Positions 10,344-19,805 of a stretch of 42,015 bases of DNA are shown in pieces. Position numbers and translations under genes: made by a program. Every line of letters starts with the position of its first letter. Position 1 is the stretch's first letter. Below the pieces are notes generated by a model that saw only the letters and a program-made list of their open reading frames with translations, was not told the origin of the DNA and ran no database searches. The stretch is from Azospirillum isscasi (lineage in GTDB: Bacteria; Pseudomonadota; Alphaproteobacteria; Azospirillales; Azospirillaceae): assembly GCF_030849505.1 (NCBI RefSeq), contig NZ_JAUJFI010000032.1, forward strand, positions 1 through 42,015. The letters run 5' to 3'.

Positions 10344-12062
10344 TCACCGGACCTGGTTGAGGAGACCGGCGCCATCGGTGACGATGCGCGCCTCCGGCTC
10401 GACGCCCGCCAGGACGAGCACCGTGTCGCCGTCGACAGGCTGCGTGCGCACCGGTCGGGCGACGAAGCGTTGCGGGGTGTCGTGCTGCCAGACGATGGGC
10501 TGGCCGCTGGCGTTGCGCACCACGCTCTGCCGCGGCAGGACGATGCCCGACGCGGTGCCCTGCACCTGGGCGACGAGCCGGACCGGCTGGCCGACGCCGA
10601 GCCCCGACGGCGGATTGCCGATCCGGAAGAGCAGCGGGATCGCCTGTTGGCGCAGCGCGAGACTGGAGCCGAGGAGTTCCAGGGACAAGCTGGTGCCGTC
10701 GGCCGTCATCGCCGTGGCCGCCTTGATGGCGTTCGCCACCCGGGGATCGAAGGCGACCGCCTCGACCATCAGCCGCGACGGGTCGACGATCTCGAACAGC
10801 ACCTGGTCGCGCCCCTCGACCACCTGTCCGGCCTTGATGTTGTTGGCCGTGACCACCCCGGAGATGGGCGCCCGCAGGGCTTCCTTGGTCGTCAGCGCGG
10901 GGGACAGAGCGGCCCGGCGCTTGCGCAGACCGTTGAGGTTGGCCTCCGCCTCTTCGATGTCGCGCTGTGGCACGCTGCCTTCCAGCTTCCGGAGCCGCTG
11001 GAGGCGGGATTCGGCGATAACGAGTTCCTGCTCGACCGTCGCGATCTGCTGCTGGATCCCGCTGCGGTCCACAAAGGTCACGGCAGGGGCGATGTAGGCG
11101 AGGATCTGCCCGGCCTCGACCCGCTGGCCGACGTAGGGCAGCCCCTTGTCCCCCGGCTCGATGCGACCGCTCTGCGTGGCCTGGACGTGGCCGCCGCCGT
11201 TGGGGTCGGCGATGACCTGACCGATCAACTGCACCGTCTGCGCCGCCTCCTGCGGCTTGGCTACGACGGTGCGGACAGACAGCAGACGCTGCGACGGCTT
11301 TGGCACGTACAGGCTGCCGTCCGGTAGGCGTCGCGGGCTCTCCGATGCACCGGTCGCCCCCATCGGGACGGCCGCCGTCGGTGCCTTGCCCTTGTCCTCG
11401 TCGCCGTGGCTGTGGTCCTCGCCGCCGTGGGCAAAGGCGGCGCCGCTCGCCAACAGCAGGCCGATGCCGACCAGCGCGGCGCCCGCGACCGTCCGCGTGC
11501 GTCCACGCTGGGTCAGGGCGACGGTGGTCAGGACCCCGAGCAGGAAGACCATGACCGCCCCCAGCATCAGGCCGGAATCGTTCCGGACCTGGCCGAGGAC
11601 GGCGGAAACACCCTGCGCACCTCCGGTCTGCGCTTCAGCCGCACCTGCCGGGATCTCCAGGGTGCCGATCAGCAGGTCGGCCGCGTCGGCCGCGGCGATG
11701 GAGACGGTCACTTCATGGGATCCCGGCTTTGAGAGCCAGGACGGGTCGAGGCGGTAGACGCCCTCCTCCCCGGAGACGGGCGAGGCCGTTGTGGCCTCGC
11801 CATCGGCGCTTACCTCGACGGTGGCGCCGTTCACGGGCTCGTTGGTGGCGAAGCGGTCCAGATGGACGAGCAAGGTCTTTCCCTGGGCGACCGCCACGAG
11901 TTCGAAGTCGGACGAGGACGTCTCCAGGGTGGGGGCGACCGTCGTGACGACCGGCTTCGGCTCCTCGCCGCCATGGGCGTGGCCCTCGTGGGCGGGAGCG
12001 GCGACCGGCGCGGCAAGGCTCGCGGCGACGACGGTCGCGGCAAGAAGGCGTCGGGTGGTCAT
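10344..12062 (-). CDS. efflux RND periplasmic adaptor (CusB/CzcB-like), with extra N-terminal domain
   Basis: 572-aa membrane-fusion protein linking the RND pump to an outer-membrane channel. It has a signal peptide ([19 protein letters not shown]) and a His-rich start ([10 protein letters not shown]). A beta-rich domain of about 120 residues follows, then two hydrophobic segments ([19 protein letters not shown] and [19 protein letters not shown]) and a second His-rich stretch ([12 protein letters not shown]). The standard adaptor core begins about residue 230: biotinyl-lipoyl half ([12 protein letters not shown]), helical hairpin ([22 protein letters not shown]), second lipoyl half ([13 protein letters not shown]) and beta barrel. 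The extra N-terminal part makes it longer than CusB (about 400 aa). ATG 12062 overlaps the stop of the upstream chimeric gene by 4 bp. Confidence 0.9.
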   Translation of the reverse strand: MTTRRLLAATVVAASLAAPVAAPAHEGHAHGGEEPKPVVTTVAPTLETSSSDFELVAVAQGKTLLVHLDRFATNEPVNGATVEVSADGEATTASPVSGEEGVYRLDPSWLSKPGSHEVTVSIAAADAADLLIGTLEIPAGAAEAQTGGAQGVSAVLGQVRNDSGLMLGAVMVFLLGVLTTVALTQRGRTRTVAGAALVGIGLLLASGAAFAHGGEDHSHGDEDKGKAPTAAVPMGATGASESPRRLPDGSLYVPKPSQRLLSVRTVVAKPQEAAQTVQLIGQVIADPNGGGHVQATQSGRIEPGDKGLPYVGQRVEAGQILAYIAPAVTFVDRSGIQQQIATVEQELVIAESRLQRLRKLEGSVPQRDIEEAEANLNGLRKRRAALSPALTTKEALRAPISGVVTANNIKAGQVVEGRDQVLFEIVDPSRLMVEAVAFDPRVANAIKAATAMTADGTSLSLELLGSSLALRQQAIPLLFRIGNPPSGLGVGQPVRLVAQVQGTASGIVLPRQSVVRNASGQPIVWQHDTPQRFVARPVRTQPVDGDTVLVLAGVEPEARIVTDGAGLLNQVR

Positions 12063-12514
12063 GGGAGAACTCCGAGGGACTGGTTCATACGGGCACGGGC
12101 GGCGCCGAGCTGGACTTCGGCGGTGGCGCGGGCGAGGTCGGCCTCGAAGGCCGCCTCCTGGGCGCGCACGTGCTCGACGAGGCTGATCTCGCCCGCCCTC
12201 CGGGCGCGCTCGATGTTCGACAGGCGTGCCCTGAGGGCAGCAGCCCGGTCGCGGGCGATCGACAGGCGCTCGCTCGCCGCCTGATGGGCGAAGCGGGCTT
12301 GCCGGATGTCAGACTCGACCGTGCGGGTCGCGTTGGCCTGCTCGGCCTCGGAGCGGACGACCTCGCTCAGCGCCTCGGCCCGCTTGAACGCCCCGAAGGA
12401 CCGCCAGTCCCGGGGCGACTGCGGCTTGCCGAAGCTGAAGGCGAAGATGATGAAGATGGCCGAGTTGAGGGCGACCAGCATCCACAGGCCATAGGCCGAG
12501 GCTTCGTGCGTCAT
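12059..12514 (-). pseudogene. chimera of isoprenylcysteine methyltransferase-like N-terminus and outer-membrane factor C-terminus
   Basis: The 151-aa frame is open but appears to join two unrelated genes. Residues 1-43 (GLWMLVALNSAIFIIFAFSF through DWRSFGAF) match the start of the small integral-membrane methyltransferase-like proteins that often follow DUF2933 in copper clusters. From residue 44 (KRAEALSEVVRSEAEQ to the end [11 protein letters not shown]) it is the periplasmic alpha-helical C-terminus of a TolC/CzcC-like outer-membrane factor, the gene expected just before the adaptor. The join lies near 12383-12388 and is in frame. A deletion between the two genes would explain it: the rest of the methyltransferase and most of the channel protein, including its outer-membrane beta strands, are missing. 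Neither activity can remain. ATGA overlaps with both neighbours are preserved. Confidence 0.75.
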
Positions 12515-12783
12515 GGCGTGCCCCGCTTGTTCGGCCGGTCGGCGTCACCATTCCCGCCGTGGCCGCCATGCCCGTGACCGCCAGGCATGAACAGGTGCAT
12601 CAGCGGGCACAGGAGCAGGACGAGAAGCGGAAGCGCGTCGAGCACATGGTCGACGTGGAAGAGCGACAGGTACACGGCCGCCAGGGCGGTCGCGCCGAGT
12701 CCGGCCAAGCCGGTCCAGGTCCGGTACCAGGGCGTGCGCGCCTGCGGCTCGGGAGCGCGATGGGTGTGTTCGTGGTGCGTCAT
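12511..12783 (-). CDS. DUF2933 membrane protein
   Basis: 90-aa protein with a His-rich cytoplasmic or periplasmic start (HHEHTHRAPEP) and two hydrophobic segments (LAGLGATALAAVYLSLF and ALPLLVLLLCPLMHLFM). A Gly/His tail (GGHGHGGHGGNGD) follows. The CPLMHLFM block followed by a His/Gly tail is the hallmark of DUF2933, a family of unknown function recurrent in copper and silver resistance clusters. It starts 10 bp after the Spy-like gene and overlaps the chimeric gene by ATGA. The Met/His ligands suggest metal contact at the membrane, but this is inference. Confidence 0.85.
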   Translation of the reverse strand: MTHHEHTHRAPEPQARTPWYRTWTGLAGLGATALAAVYLSLFHVDHVLDALPLLVLLLCPLMHLFMPGGHGHGGHGGNGDADRPNKRGTP

Positions 12784-12793
12784 GGCCGCCTCC

Positions 12794-13543
12794 TCACATC
12801 ATGCCCATGGGGCCGGGGAGCAGCCGGTCCGCGAGTGTCTTCTGCTCGTCGGTCAGCACGGCGTAGAGCGGCTTGGCGGCGGACTCCAGCGCCTTCAGGG
12901 CGTCGAGCCGGGTGGCGAGCGCCTTCTGCTGGAAAGCGAGCCGGTCGGGCCAGGAGGAGGGCATGCCGCCTTTGGTCATCTGCTCGTGCATGGCCTGATG
13001 GGCCTTGGCGTTCGCCCGTAGGCTGTCGGCGAAGGCGTTCCACTGCGGCGCCTGGGCGTCGGTGATCTTGAGTTCGGCCTTCAGGAACGCGATGCGGCCC
13101 TCGACGTGCTCGAAGGGCAAGCCCATTCCGCCCTGCTGGCCCATCATCATCTGTCGCATCATGGACATCATGCCGGGCCCCATCATCCCGGCTTGGCCGT
13201 CCTGCTGGCCCGACATGCCGCCCATCATCGAACGCATCTGGTCCATGTTCATCATCATGCCGGGCTGGCCACCCTGCGCCTGGGAGCCGGGCTGGACGAT
13301 GATGCCGCTGCCCATGCCCTGACCCATCATCGGCGCGTTGCCGGGCGCGCCGGGCAACGCGTCCGGGGTCGGCTGCGTGGGAGCCGGGGTCGGGGCCGGA
13401 GCGGGCTGGGTCTGCGTCGTGGCCGCGGCCCCGTCCGGATGATGGGCGTTGTGGTCCTGGTCTGTGGTGGTCTGGGCCTGGGCGACCGACATCATGGCGG
13501 TCAGCGCGAGTGCCGGGAGCATCTTGCGGGTGAGAGACGACAT
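12794..13543 (-). CDS. Spy/CpxP-like periplasmic LTXXQ protein, Met-rich
   Basis: 249 aa from ATG 13543, chosen for its GGAGG site and the immediate signal peptide (MSSLTRKMLPALALTAMMSV, cleaved after AQA). A Pro/Thr/Ala linker is followed by a long Met/Gln/Gly-rich stretch (MMSMMRQMMMGQQGGMG) able to bind Cu(I). The helical LTXXQ domain then follows (VEGRIAFLKAELKITDAQ, with LTDEQKTLADRLLP near the end). Spy/CpxP proteins are ATP-independent periplasmic chaperones induced by envelope or copper stress. It is second in the operon behind the CueR-type promoter at 14289, so copper induction is likely. Confidence 0.85.
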   Translation of the reverse strand: MSSLTRKMLPALALTAMMSVAQAQTTTDQDHNAHHPDGAAATTQTQPAPAPTPAPTQPTPDALPGAPGNAPMMGQGMGSGIIVQPGSQAQGGQPGMMMNMDQMRSMMGGMSGQQDGQAGMMGPGMMSMMRQMMMGQQGGMGLPFEHVEGRIAFLKAELKITDAQAPQWNAFADSLRANAKAHQAMHEQMTKGGMPSSWPDRLAFQQKALATRLDALKALESAAKPLYAVLTDEQKTLADRLLPGPMGMM

Positions 13544-13700
13544 GGCGTCCTCCATCTGAACATCTGGTTCGAGCCATCCCGGACGGACTCCACACGGGAG
13601 CGCCGGGGACGCAAAAGCCAAGCGCACGAGGGCCGGGACCGGCGTCCTTCGCCGAGCCGAGGCTCAGGTCGGGCGCGGGCGGACTCGTGGCGTCAGATGG

Positions 13701-14090
13701 TCAGAGCGGGGGGCGGATAGCCGGGTCGATGCCGATGCCGTCCGGCGTGGCCAGGGCAGGCAGATGCTGGGACGTGTTCAGGCGCGGGGTGAACGCCTCG
13801 ACCATCGCAGCGGGGAGGCCTCCGTGCATGGTGACGCACTGAGCGACGCTGCAGCAGGCCCCTTCGTCGAGCAGGCCAAGGTCCCCACACGGAGCCTCCT
13901 CGTGCTCGTGGTCGCCCACCGCGGCGATGGCATCGCCATGGGCGTCGACCGGAACGTGCTCGTGAGGAGTCTGGGACGCATGGTGAGGCCCCAGGTTGGC
14001 GTGGCTCGGCGCGGCATAGACGAGCAGCGTGGCCAGCATCAGCAGGCTCACCACCACCCTCCTCACCGACGACCGCGTCGCACGCCACAT
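13701..14090 (-). CDS. small secreted His/Cys-containing protein, first gene of the copper efflux operon
   Basis: 129 aa. GAGG precedes ATG 14090. The N-terminus is a signal peptide (VVVSLLMLATLLVYAAPSHA). The mature part begins with a His-rich segment (LGPHHASQTPHEHVPVDAHG, then DHEHEEAPCG) and contains CCSVAQC, giving possible metal ligands. I do not recognise a characterised domain. It is the first gene downstream of the CueR-type promoter at 14289-14311 and precedes the Spy-like gene by about 160 bp, so a role as a periplasmic copper-binding protein is plausible but unproven. Confidence 0.75.
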   Translation of the reverse strand: MWRATRSSVRRVVVSLLMLATLLVYAAPSHANLGPHHASQTPHEHVPVDAHGDAIAAVGDHEHEEAPCGDLGLLDEGACCSVAQCVTMHGGLPAAMVEAFTPRLNTSQHLPALATPDGIGIDPAIRPPL

Positions 14091-14288
14091 GGCGTTTGCC
14101 TCATCTTGTGGGAGCCGTGCGGCACCCCAGTGCCCACCGCACCCTTATGGAAACCTACGACCGTTCCCAGCCCCCTGCAACAACAGATGGCTTCGGCAAC
14201 GATCCCTACCAAGCGTCGGAGAAGGAGTGCGTCGGAATGTCACCCGCACCTTCGACCGGGCCGGAGATGCCACAGGAAGAACCCTGCG

Positions 14289-14311
14289 CCTTCCAGCCGC
14301 TGGAAGGTCAA
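14289..14311 (-). promoter_or_regulatory. CueR-type promoter/operator of the copper efflux operon
   Basis: The dyad CCTTCCAGCCGCTGGAAGG (14289-14307) overlaps a minus-strand -35 TTGACC (14311-14306), as at copA. It is about 200 bp upstream of the secreted-protein gene starting at 14090. No TTGAC flanks its other side, so it should drive only the leftward operon. Confidence 0.85.
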
Positions 14312-14436
14312 GGACAAAGTCGAACACGTCTCCTGTCCGGTCACCGGCGCCGCCCTGCCGCCGGCGCAAGGCACCACCGCCCGGTGACGTTTCACCCACG
14401 GCGTTTCCACTACCGGACCGTGACACGGGCGCCGGG

Positions 14437-14466
14437 TTGATGCCAATCAATTCCCGGACCTACGAT
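14437..14466 (+). promoter_or_regulatory. possible sigma70 promoter of the oxidase operon
   Basis: TTGATG (14437-14442) and TACGAT (14461-14466) are separated by 18 bp and sit about 50 bp before the first plus-strand gene. The small dyad TTGAT-GCCA-ATCAA (14437-14450) overlaps the -35 box and could be an operator. This is a weak motif match; the rest of the gap 14091-14514 holds only the CueR-type site and no gene. Confidence 0.4.
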
Positions 14467-14514
14467 AGGGGCTACGCTTGGCATGGCCCGGGAGGTCCCG
14501 GGTCATTGGTGACG

Positions 14515-14862
14515 ATGGCAGACATGACGCGTTTGGGCCACATCTTCGCCGTTCTGGCGTTCGCCTTCGCGCTCCTGGTGGGCGCGGCGGGCGGAGCCAT
14601 GGCGCATGTGGAGGCCCATGGCGGGCCGATCGACCACCGTTCCCATCACACGCCATCGCCTTCGACCCCGTTGCACGGCGACTCCCACAAGGCCGCCCTC
14701 GTGGTCGTGGCTCCGTGTTGCCCGGCGGCCGAAACCCCGGCGGACCATGTCGCCGCCGTCGCGGTGACGACGGTGGAGATGTCCTGGCACCCGCGGCCCG
14801 ACTACGCCCCCAACGCCCGGGACATCGCGCCGGACACGCCCCCTCCGAAGACCGTCCTCTGA
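14515..14862 (+). CDS. small secreted His-rich protein upstream of the oxidase genes
   Basis: 115 aa with a signal peptide (HIFAVLAFAFALLVGAAGGAMA). The mature part is rich in His (HVEAHGGPIDHRSHHT), has VVAPCCPAAETP and ends in DTPPPKTVL. No known domain is recognised. Its make-up (signal peptide, early His cluster, vicinal Cys pair) resembles the protein encoded divergently at 13701-14090, suggesting the two are distant relatives or play parallel periplasmic metal-binding roles. GGAGGT lies 18 bp upstream of ATG 14515; in-frame TTG 14506 or GTG 14509 would sit at a better distance, so the exact start is uncertain. About 105 bp separate it from the oxidase subunit II gene. Confidence 0.65.
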   Translation: MADMTRLGHIFAVLAFAFALLVGAAGGAMAHVEAHGGPIDHRSHHTPSPSTPLHGDSHKAALVVVAPCCPAAETPADHVAAVAVTTVEMSWHPRPDYAPNARDIAPDTPPPKTVL

Positions 14863-14967
14863 CCAGCCGAGCGCCCTGACGCCGTCTGCGTCGGACGCCC
14901 GGCCACGCGCCGCCTGACCGGCGGCGTTCGCGAGCGATTCCGACCACGCGACCAGAGGACTCTCACG

Positions 14968-15624
14968 ATGTCCGAGAGGCATTTCACGACCCGTCGCGGC
15001 TTCATCGCCGGACTGGGCTTCGGCGCCGTCTCCCTGTACGGCGCCTGGGCGGCATACGGGGCCGCACCGCTCCCCTTCGGCGGCAAGGCGGCCGCTGCCC
15101 CCGAACCCGACGCTCACGGTGGTGGTCATGGCGGCCATGGTGCCGCCGAAGCATCCGCCGAGGCCGGTGGCCACGGTGGTCACGGGGCTTCGGCGGGCAT
15201 GGCGCCCGAGGAGTTCCGTTTCGAACACGACTATTTCATCCAGCGGTTCACGCAGAAGGACGGCAGCGTGAACCCGCACGTCAGCGAGGACACGCACAGC
15301 CACGCCGCCGAGGGGCATGACCACGGCCATGACGCCGGAGGTGAGCCGGTGGACGTCTACCTGATGGCCCAGAAGTTCTCCTACAGCCCGGACATGTTGC
15401 GGCTGAAGGCCGGGCAGGCGTACCGGTTCCGCATGATGGCGGACGACATCACCCACGGTGCGTCGATCCAGCTGGGAGCCGCCAGCCGGATCATCCGTCT
15501 CCGCCCGAACACGGTCACCGCGCAGGTCATCACCTTCACCAAGCCGGGCGAGTACCTCGTGTACTGCACCGTCTACTGCGGCCAGGCGCACGACGCCATG
15601 CAGGGCCGCATCGTCGTCGCGTGA
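14968..15624 (+). CDS. cytochrome c oxidase subunit II (CuA domain), Tat-type leader and His-rich insert
   Basis: 218 aa. The N-terminus reads TTRRGFIAGLGFGAV, a twin-arginine leader or Tat-anchored helix. A His/Gly-rich linker follows (about 50-75 and 104-121). The C-terminal cupredoxin fold carries the dinuclear CuA site: H163 (DDITHGAS) and C200-x3-C204-x3-H208-x2-M211 in the block VYCTVYCGQAHDAMQ. The CuA site would take electrons from cytochrome c and pass them to subunit I. The His-rich linker is unusual and may bind extra copper. GAGGA lies upstream of ATG. Its stop overlaps a GTG of the next frame, and subunit I follows by 17 bp, so the two are co-transcribed. Confidence 0.9.
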   Translation: MSERHFTTRRGFIAGLGFGAVSLYGAWAAYGAAPLPFGGKAAAAPEPDAHGGGHGGHGAAEASAEAGGHGGHGASAGMAPEEFRFEHDYFIQRFTQKDGSVNPHVSEDTHSHAAEGHDHGHDAGGEPVDVYLMAQKFSYSPDMLRLKAGQAYRFRMMADDITHGASIQLGAASRIIRLRPNTVTAQVITFTKPGEYLVYCTVYCGQAHDAMQGRIVVA

Positions 15625-15641
15625 CCCGGGGAGGACCCACC

Positions 15642-17333
15642 ATGGATACCATCTCAACGAACGTCGCCCCGGTCGGCTCCAAGCCCACCCTGGCGGCGCG
15701 CATCAAAGCCCTGCCGGCGCCCGACAAGGCGCTCCTCAAGCTGCTGTTCGGTGCCGCCCTGCTGGCGCTGGTGCTGGGCTTGATCGGAGGCTTTGTGACC
15801 GCCCTGGCCCGTGCCGGTGCGCTGACCTTCTTCCCCGACGACGCTTACCGCCTGCTCACCCTGCACGGCGTGTCGGTGTTCTTCTACTGGCTGTATCTGA
15901 TCCAAGCGGCCCTCCTGCTCGTGCTCGCCGCTGCCGAGAACGGACGCGGGCTGGCGTTGCGCCCGTTCGCCTGGTTGGGTGCGGCGCTGATGCTGGCAGG
16001 CTTCGGTGTCAGCGAATGGATCTCCTACACCGGCACGCCGCTGCTCTACGACGGTAGCCCTGAGCTCGCCGCAGACGATCCACGCTCGGTCGGGTTCTTT
16101 GCCCTGGGCTACCTGCTGCTCTCCGGCGGCCTGGTCGCTTCGGCCGTCAGCGGCATCGCGACGGTGCTCCAGCCCCGGCTGCGCGGCGAGGCCGAGGAGT
16201 TCACGTCAATTGGCTTCGCCCTGTTCGCCTGGGCGGGCTTCCTGGTGGTCAGCGCCATCGCGGCGACGAACGCCTTCCTGCCGGGCGTGCTGTGGGCGCT
16301 GGGCGCCGGGCCGTTCCCGGCCGACCACGGCACGGAGTGGCACATCCTGTTCCACAACCTGCACTACCTGCCGCTGATGGCGACCGTGCTGGTGTGGTAC
16401 GTGCTGACCGAGCACCTGACCGGCATGAAGTCCATCCACGGCGCCAGGATGTCGAAGATCGTCTTCGCGGCGTATCTGGTGTTCGTGCCGCCGACCAGCC
16501 TCTACCACATGTTTCTGGAGCCCAACCTGTCCGAGGGCGTGCGGGTGGTCGGTTCGCTGCTGTCGCTGTTCGTCTCGGTCCCGACGCTGGCGGCCTTCGC
16601 CATCATCGTCTCCTCGTTGGAGGCCAGCGCCCGGGCGCGCGGCGCCACCGGCCTCTTCGGCTGGATGCGCGGGCTGCCGTGGGACAACCCGGCCATGGCG
16701 AACATGGGCTGGGCGGTGGTGAACATGATGGTCGGCATCACCTTCGCCTTCGTGCTGATCCAGGGCGAACTGGCGCCGATGCTGTCGGACACCTTCTTCG
16801 TCCCCGGCTACTTCCACTTCTTCGCGGTCGGCGTGCTGACCCAGACGTTCCTGGCCGCCATGATGGCCATGCTCCCGGCACTCGGCGGCGGCACGCTGTG
16901 GCGCCCGGCGGTGCTGAAGCGCATGCCGGTGGTCGTGACCATCGGTCTGCTCATCTTCGGCGCCGCAGGCATCACGGCCGGGTTCATGGGCGTGCCGCGC
17001 CGGGTGTTCGACGTGAGCTACGGCGGCATGGCCCCCGCGGCGTGGCCGGTGCTGATGGCCCTGGTCGGCGTCGGCGCCACGGTCTTCGCCGTGGCCATCT
17101 CGGTCACCGTCTACGGCGTCGTGCGCACGCTGCTGTCGCGGCGCGCGACGGCTGAACAGGCTCCCGTGGTCGATTGGCAGGCCGGGGGGCGCGACGTCGG
17201 CGCCGCGCCCGCGTGGACCGGGCCGGTGTCGGTCGCCGCGCTGGTCGCCGCCATGTACGTCTTCACCATCGTCGCGTTCCAGTTGATCCAATCCCTGCCG
17301 ATCATCGCCATCGGCGGCGGGCATGGTCACTGA
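15642..17333 (+). CDS. ba3-like (B-family) haem-copper oxidase subunit I with altered active-site ligands
   Basis: 563 aa, about 12-14 membrane helices. By recall it aligns well with Thermus ba3 oxidase subunit I: the shared block GLFGW-x-R-x-LPWDNPA, GVPRR near the end, and PG-x-FH in helix X. Low-spin haem ligands are kept (H75 in LLTLHGVSVF and H392). The CuB ligand H238 and the cross-link-type Y242 are kept (FHNLHYLP). However, the helix VII pair, normally His-His, is Tyr288-His289 (PPTSLYHMF), and the helix X high-spin haem ligand, normally His, is Tyr390 (VPGYFHFF). Oxygen-reducing ability is therefore doubtful. ATG 15642 was chosen for its GGGGAGG site; a GTG at 15621 overlaps the previous stop. 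A small membrane subunit follows. Confidence 0.9.
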   Translation: MDTISTNVAPVGSKPTLAARIKALPAPDKALLKLLFGAALLALVLGLIGGFVTALARAGALTFFPDDAYRLLTLHGVSVFFYWLYLIQAALLLVLAAAENGRGLALRPFAWLGAALMLAGFGVSEWISYTGTPLLYDGSPELAADDPRSVGFFALGYLLLSGGLVASAVSGIATVLQPRLRGEAEEFTSIGFALFAWAGFLVVSAIAATNAFLPGVLWALGAGPFPADHGTEWHILFHNLHYLPLMATVLVWYVLTEHLTGMKSIHGARMSKIVFAAYLVFVPPTSLYHMFLEPNLSEGVRVVGSLLSLFVSVPTLAAFAIIVSSLEASARARGATGLFGWMRGLPWDNPAMANMGWAVVNMMVGITFAFVLIQGELAPMLSDTFFVPGYFHFFAVGVLTQTFLAAMMAMLPALGGGTLWRPAVLKRMPVVVTIGLLIFGAAGITAGFMGVPRRVFDVSYGGMAPAAWPVLMALVGVGATVFAVAISVTVYGVVRTLLSRRATAEQAPVVDWQAGGRDVGAAPAWTGPVSVAALVAAMYVFTIVAFQLIQSLPIIAIGGGHGH

Positions 17334-17349
17334 GCGCAGGAGAGAAGCC

Positions 17350-17538
17350 ATGAAGAACGACGAACTCTGGCTGACCCTGGCCATCGTCGCGGTGTGGGCG
17401 GTGCTGGCCGCCGTCTACGCCTTCGTCCCCAGCCTCGGGATGCCCGGCTACGTCCGGGTCTGGGGCGGCGGCGCCATCGTGTTCCTGGCGCTCGCCGGGG
17501 TACTGATTGCCTTCCGCAAGAGGCCGCGCAAGGGCTGA
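17350..17538 (+). CDS. small membrane protein of the oxidase operon
   Basis: 62 aa with two hydrophobic segments (LWLTLAIVAVWAVLAAVYAFV and VWGGGAIVFLALAGVLIAF) and a basic C-terminus (RKRPRKG). AGGAGA lies upstream of ATG 17350. It starts 16 bp after the subunit I stop, so it is the last gene of the oxidase operon. Small hydrophobic subunits are common in haem-copper oxidases (for example subunit IIa of ba3 or CcoQ), and an assembly or stabilising role is inferred from position only. Confidence 0.75.
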   Translation: MKNDELWLTLAIVAVWAVLAAVYAFVPSLGMPGYVRVWGGGAIVFLALAGVLIAFRKRPRKG

Positions 17539-17552
17539 CCGGCGGAGAAGCG

Positions 17553-17580
17553 GCCGGGAGTGCTCTTGGGCATTCTCGGC
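17553..17580. terminator. possible bidirectional terminator hairpin
   Basis: GCCGGGAGTGC and GCATTCTCGGC pair over 11 bp with two wobbles around a short loop. It lies between the convergent oxidase operon and the SRPBCC gene. There is no T run, so this is only a candidate. Confidence 0.35.
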
Positions 17581-17613
17581 CCCGGTGCCGGGTTCTACCT
17601 CTCAACCAGAGGC

Positions 17614-18117
17614 TCAAGCCGCTCTGGCCTTGAATGCAGCCAGGGCAACGGCATCGGCCGCCATGCGCCTCACGCACCAGCGGGCGTAGGTTCCGGCAAG
17701 GAGACTGCCGAGGAGGCGCCAGTCCGGCGACGCGGGAGGAGCGTAGTCGATGAACACGCGCAATGCCGAACCGTCGCCCTTGGGTTCGATCTCGAAGCCC
17801 ATGCGGTACGGACCGATGACCAGAAGCCGGGGGCGCCCCATGGTCTCCCACACCTTGCGCCGCGGCGGATCGCGTTCGGTGACAACCTCGTCGACGCCCA
17901 GGGAGATGTCGAGGAAACGGCCGCTCATGCGGATGACCGATCCGACAGCACGCCCCTTGTCCTCGTCGAAGGCGTAGGTCATGCGCCCGCCCAGCGTCAT
18001 CATGGAAGGCTTCTCCATGTGCGCGGCGAGCCGCGTGTGGTCGTCCAGGCGTTCGAAAAGCGGCTCTGGCGCCATGGCCACTTCGACGGTCGCGGATTCG
18101 TGGAACGGGTAAGCCAT
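17614..18117 (-). CDS. SRPBCC (START-like) family protein
   Basis: 167 aa with a Bet v1/START-like fold: N-terminal strand MAYPFHESATVEVAMAP, helix EPLFERLDDHTRLAAHM, then the strands GGRMTYAF, GSVIRMSGRFL and DISLGVDEVV, and a long C-terminal helix (LGSLLAGTYARWCVRRMAAD). Such proteins bind hydrophobic ligands in a cavity and have diverse roles. No catalytic residues are recognised. It lies between the oxidase operon (convergent) and the nuclease-like gene, whose hairpin at 18163 separates them. A role in the copper island is not evident. Confidence 0.8.
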   Translation of the reverse strand: MAYPFHESATVEVAMAPEPLFERLDDHTRLAAHMEKPSMMTLGGRMTYAFDEDKGRAVGSVIRMSGRFLDISLGVDEVVTERDPPRRKVWETMGRPRLLVIGPYRMGFEIEPKGDGSALRVFIDYAPPASPDWRLLGSLLAGTYARWCVRRMAADAVALAAFKARAA

Positions 18118-18162
18118 ATCCGCCTACTGCGGAAGCCGTCGTTCTCGGGGACGAAATGGTTC

Positions 18163-18189
18163 GGCAGGGGCACCCTCGGGGCCCCTGCC
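18163..18189. terminator. hairpin between the nuclease-like and SRPBCC genes
   Basis: GGCAGGGGC and GCCCCTGCC form a perfect 9-bp stem with a 9-base loop, 40 bp beyond the nuclease-like gene stop. There is no long T run. It would weaken or end minus-strand transcription from that gene. Confidence 0.45.
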
Positions 18190-18230
18190 TCTTCAACAAG
18201 CCGCCGTGGCGCGTGTCCCGCCAGCGCCGC

Positions 18231-19508
<1,278 letters not shown>

Positions 19509-19719
19509 TTTCCCACTGAATATCCCCATTCGGATAGGGTAAATCACCGGATGGCCGGGGAGCAATCGGGGACGCGAATCCTGTGCGCCACCTGCAACCC
19601 GTACCGAGTTCATCGTCCCGTTACGGGCGCCAAGCGACCGAGGGTGACCCGCCCGCCGTGATGCTTCGATGACATGCCTGGGTTGCGCGTTGCGCCGCCG
19701 CGCTGCGGCACGAAGATGA

Positions 19720-19742
19720 TTGACCTTCCAATGATTGGAAGG
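19720..19742 (+). promoter_or_regulatory. CueR-type promoter/operator of copZ
   Basis: Plus-strand TTGACC (19720-19725) overlaps the dyad CCTTCCAATGATTGGAAGG (19724-19742), as at the two other sites. It lies about 65 bp upstream of the copZ start. Confidence 0.85.
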
Positions 19743-19805
19743 TGGAGGCTGGCCTCCAGAGACGAAACGGAGCGGTCCGGAAGGACCCCGTCGAGGAGGA
19801 TAACG

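Noticed and set aside
7367..10360. A nearly 1000-codon open frame on the plus strand opposite the RND pump
   Set aside because: It mirrors the pump gene, is rich in Arg/His/Gln/Asp with no domain pattern, and has no ribosome site; it is a by-product of high GC. The same holds for the long plus-strand frames opposite copA, gyrB/recF and tniQ.
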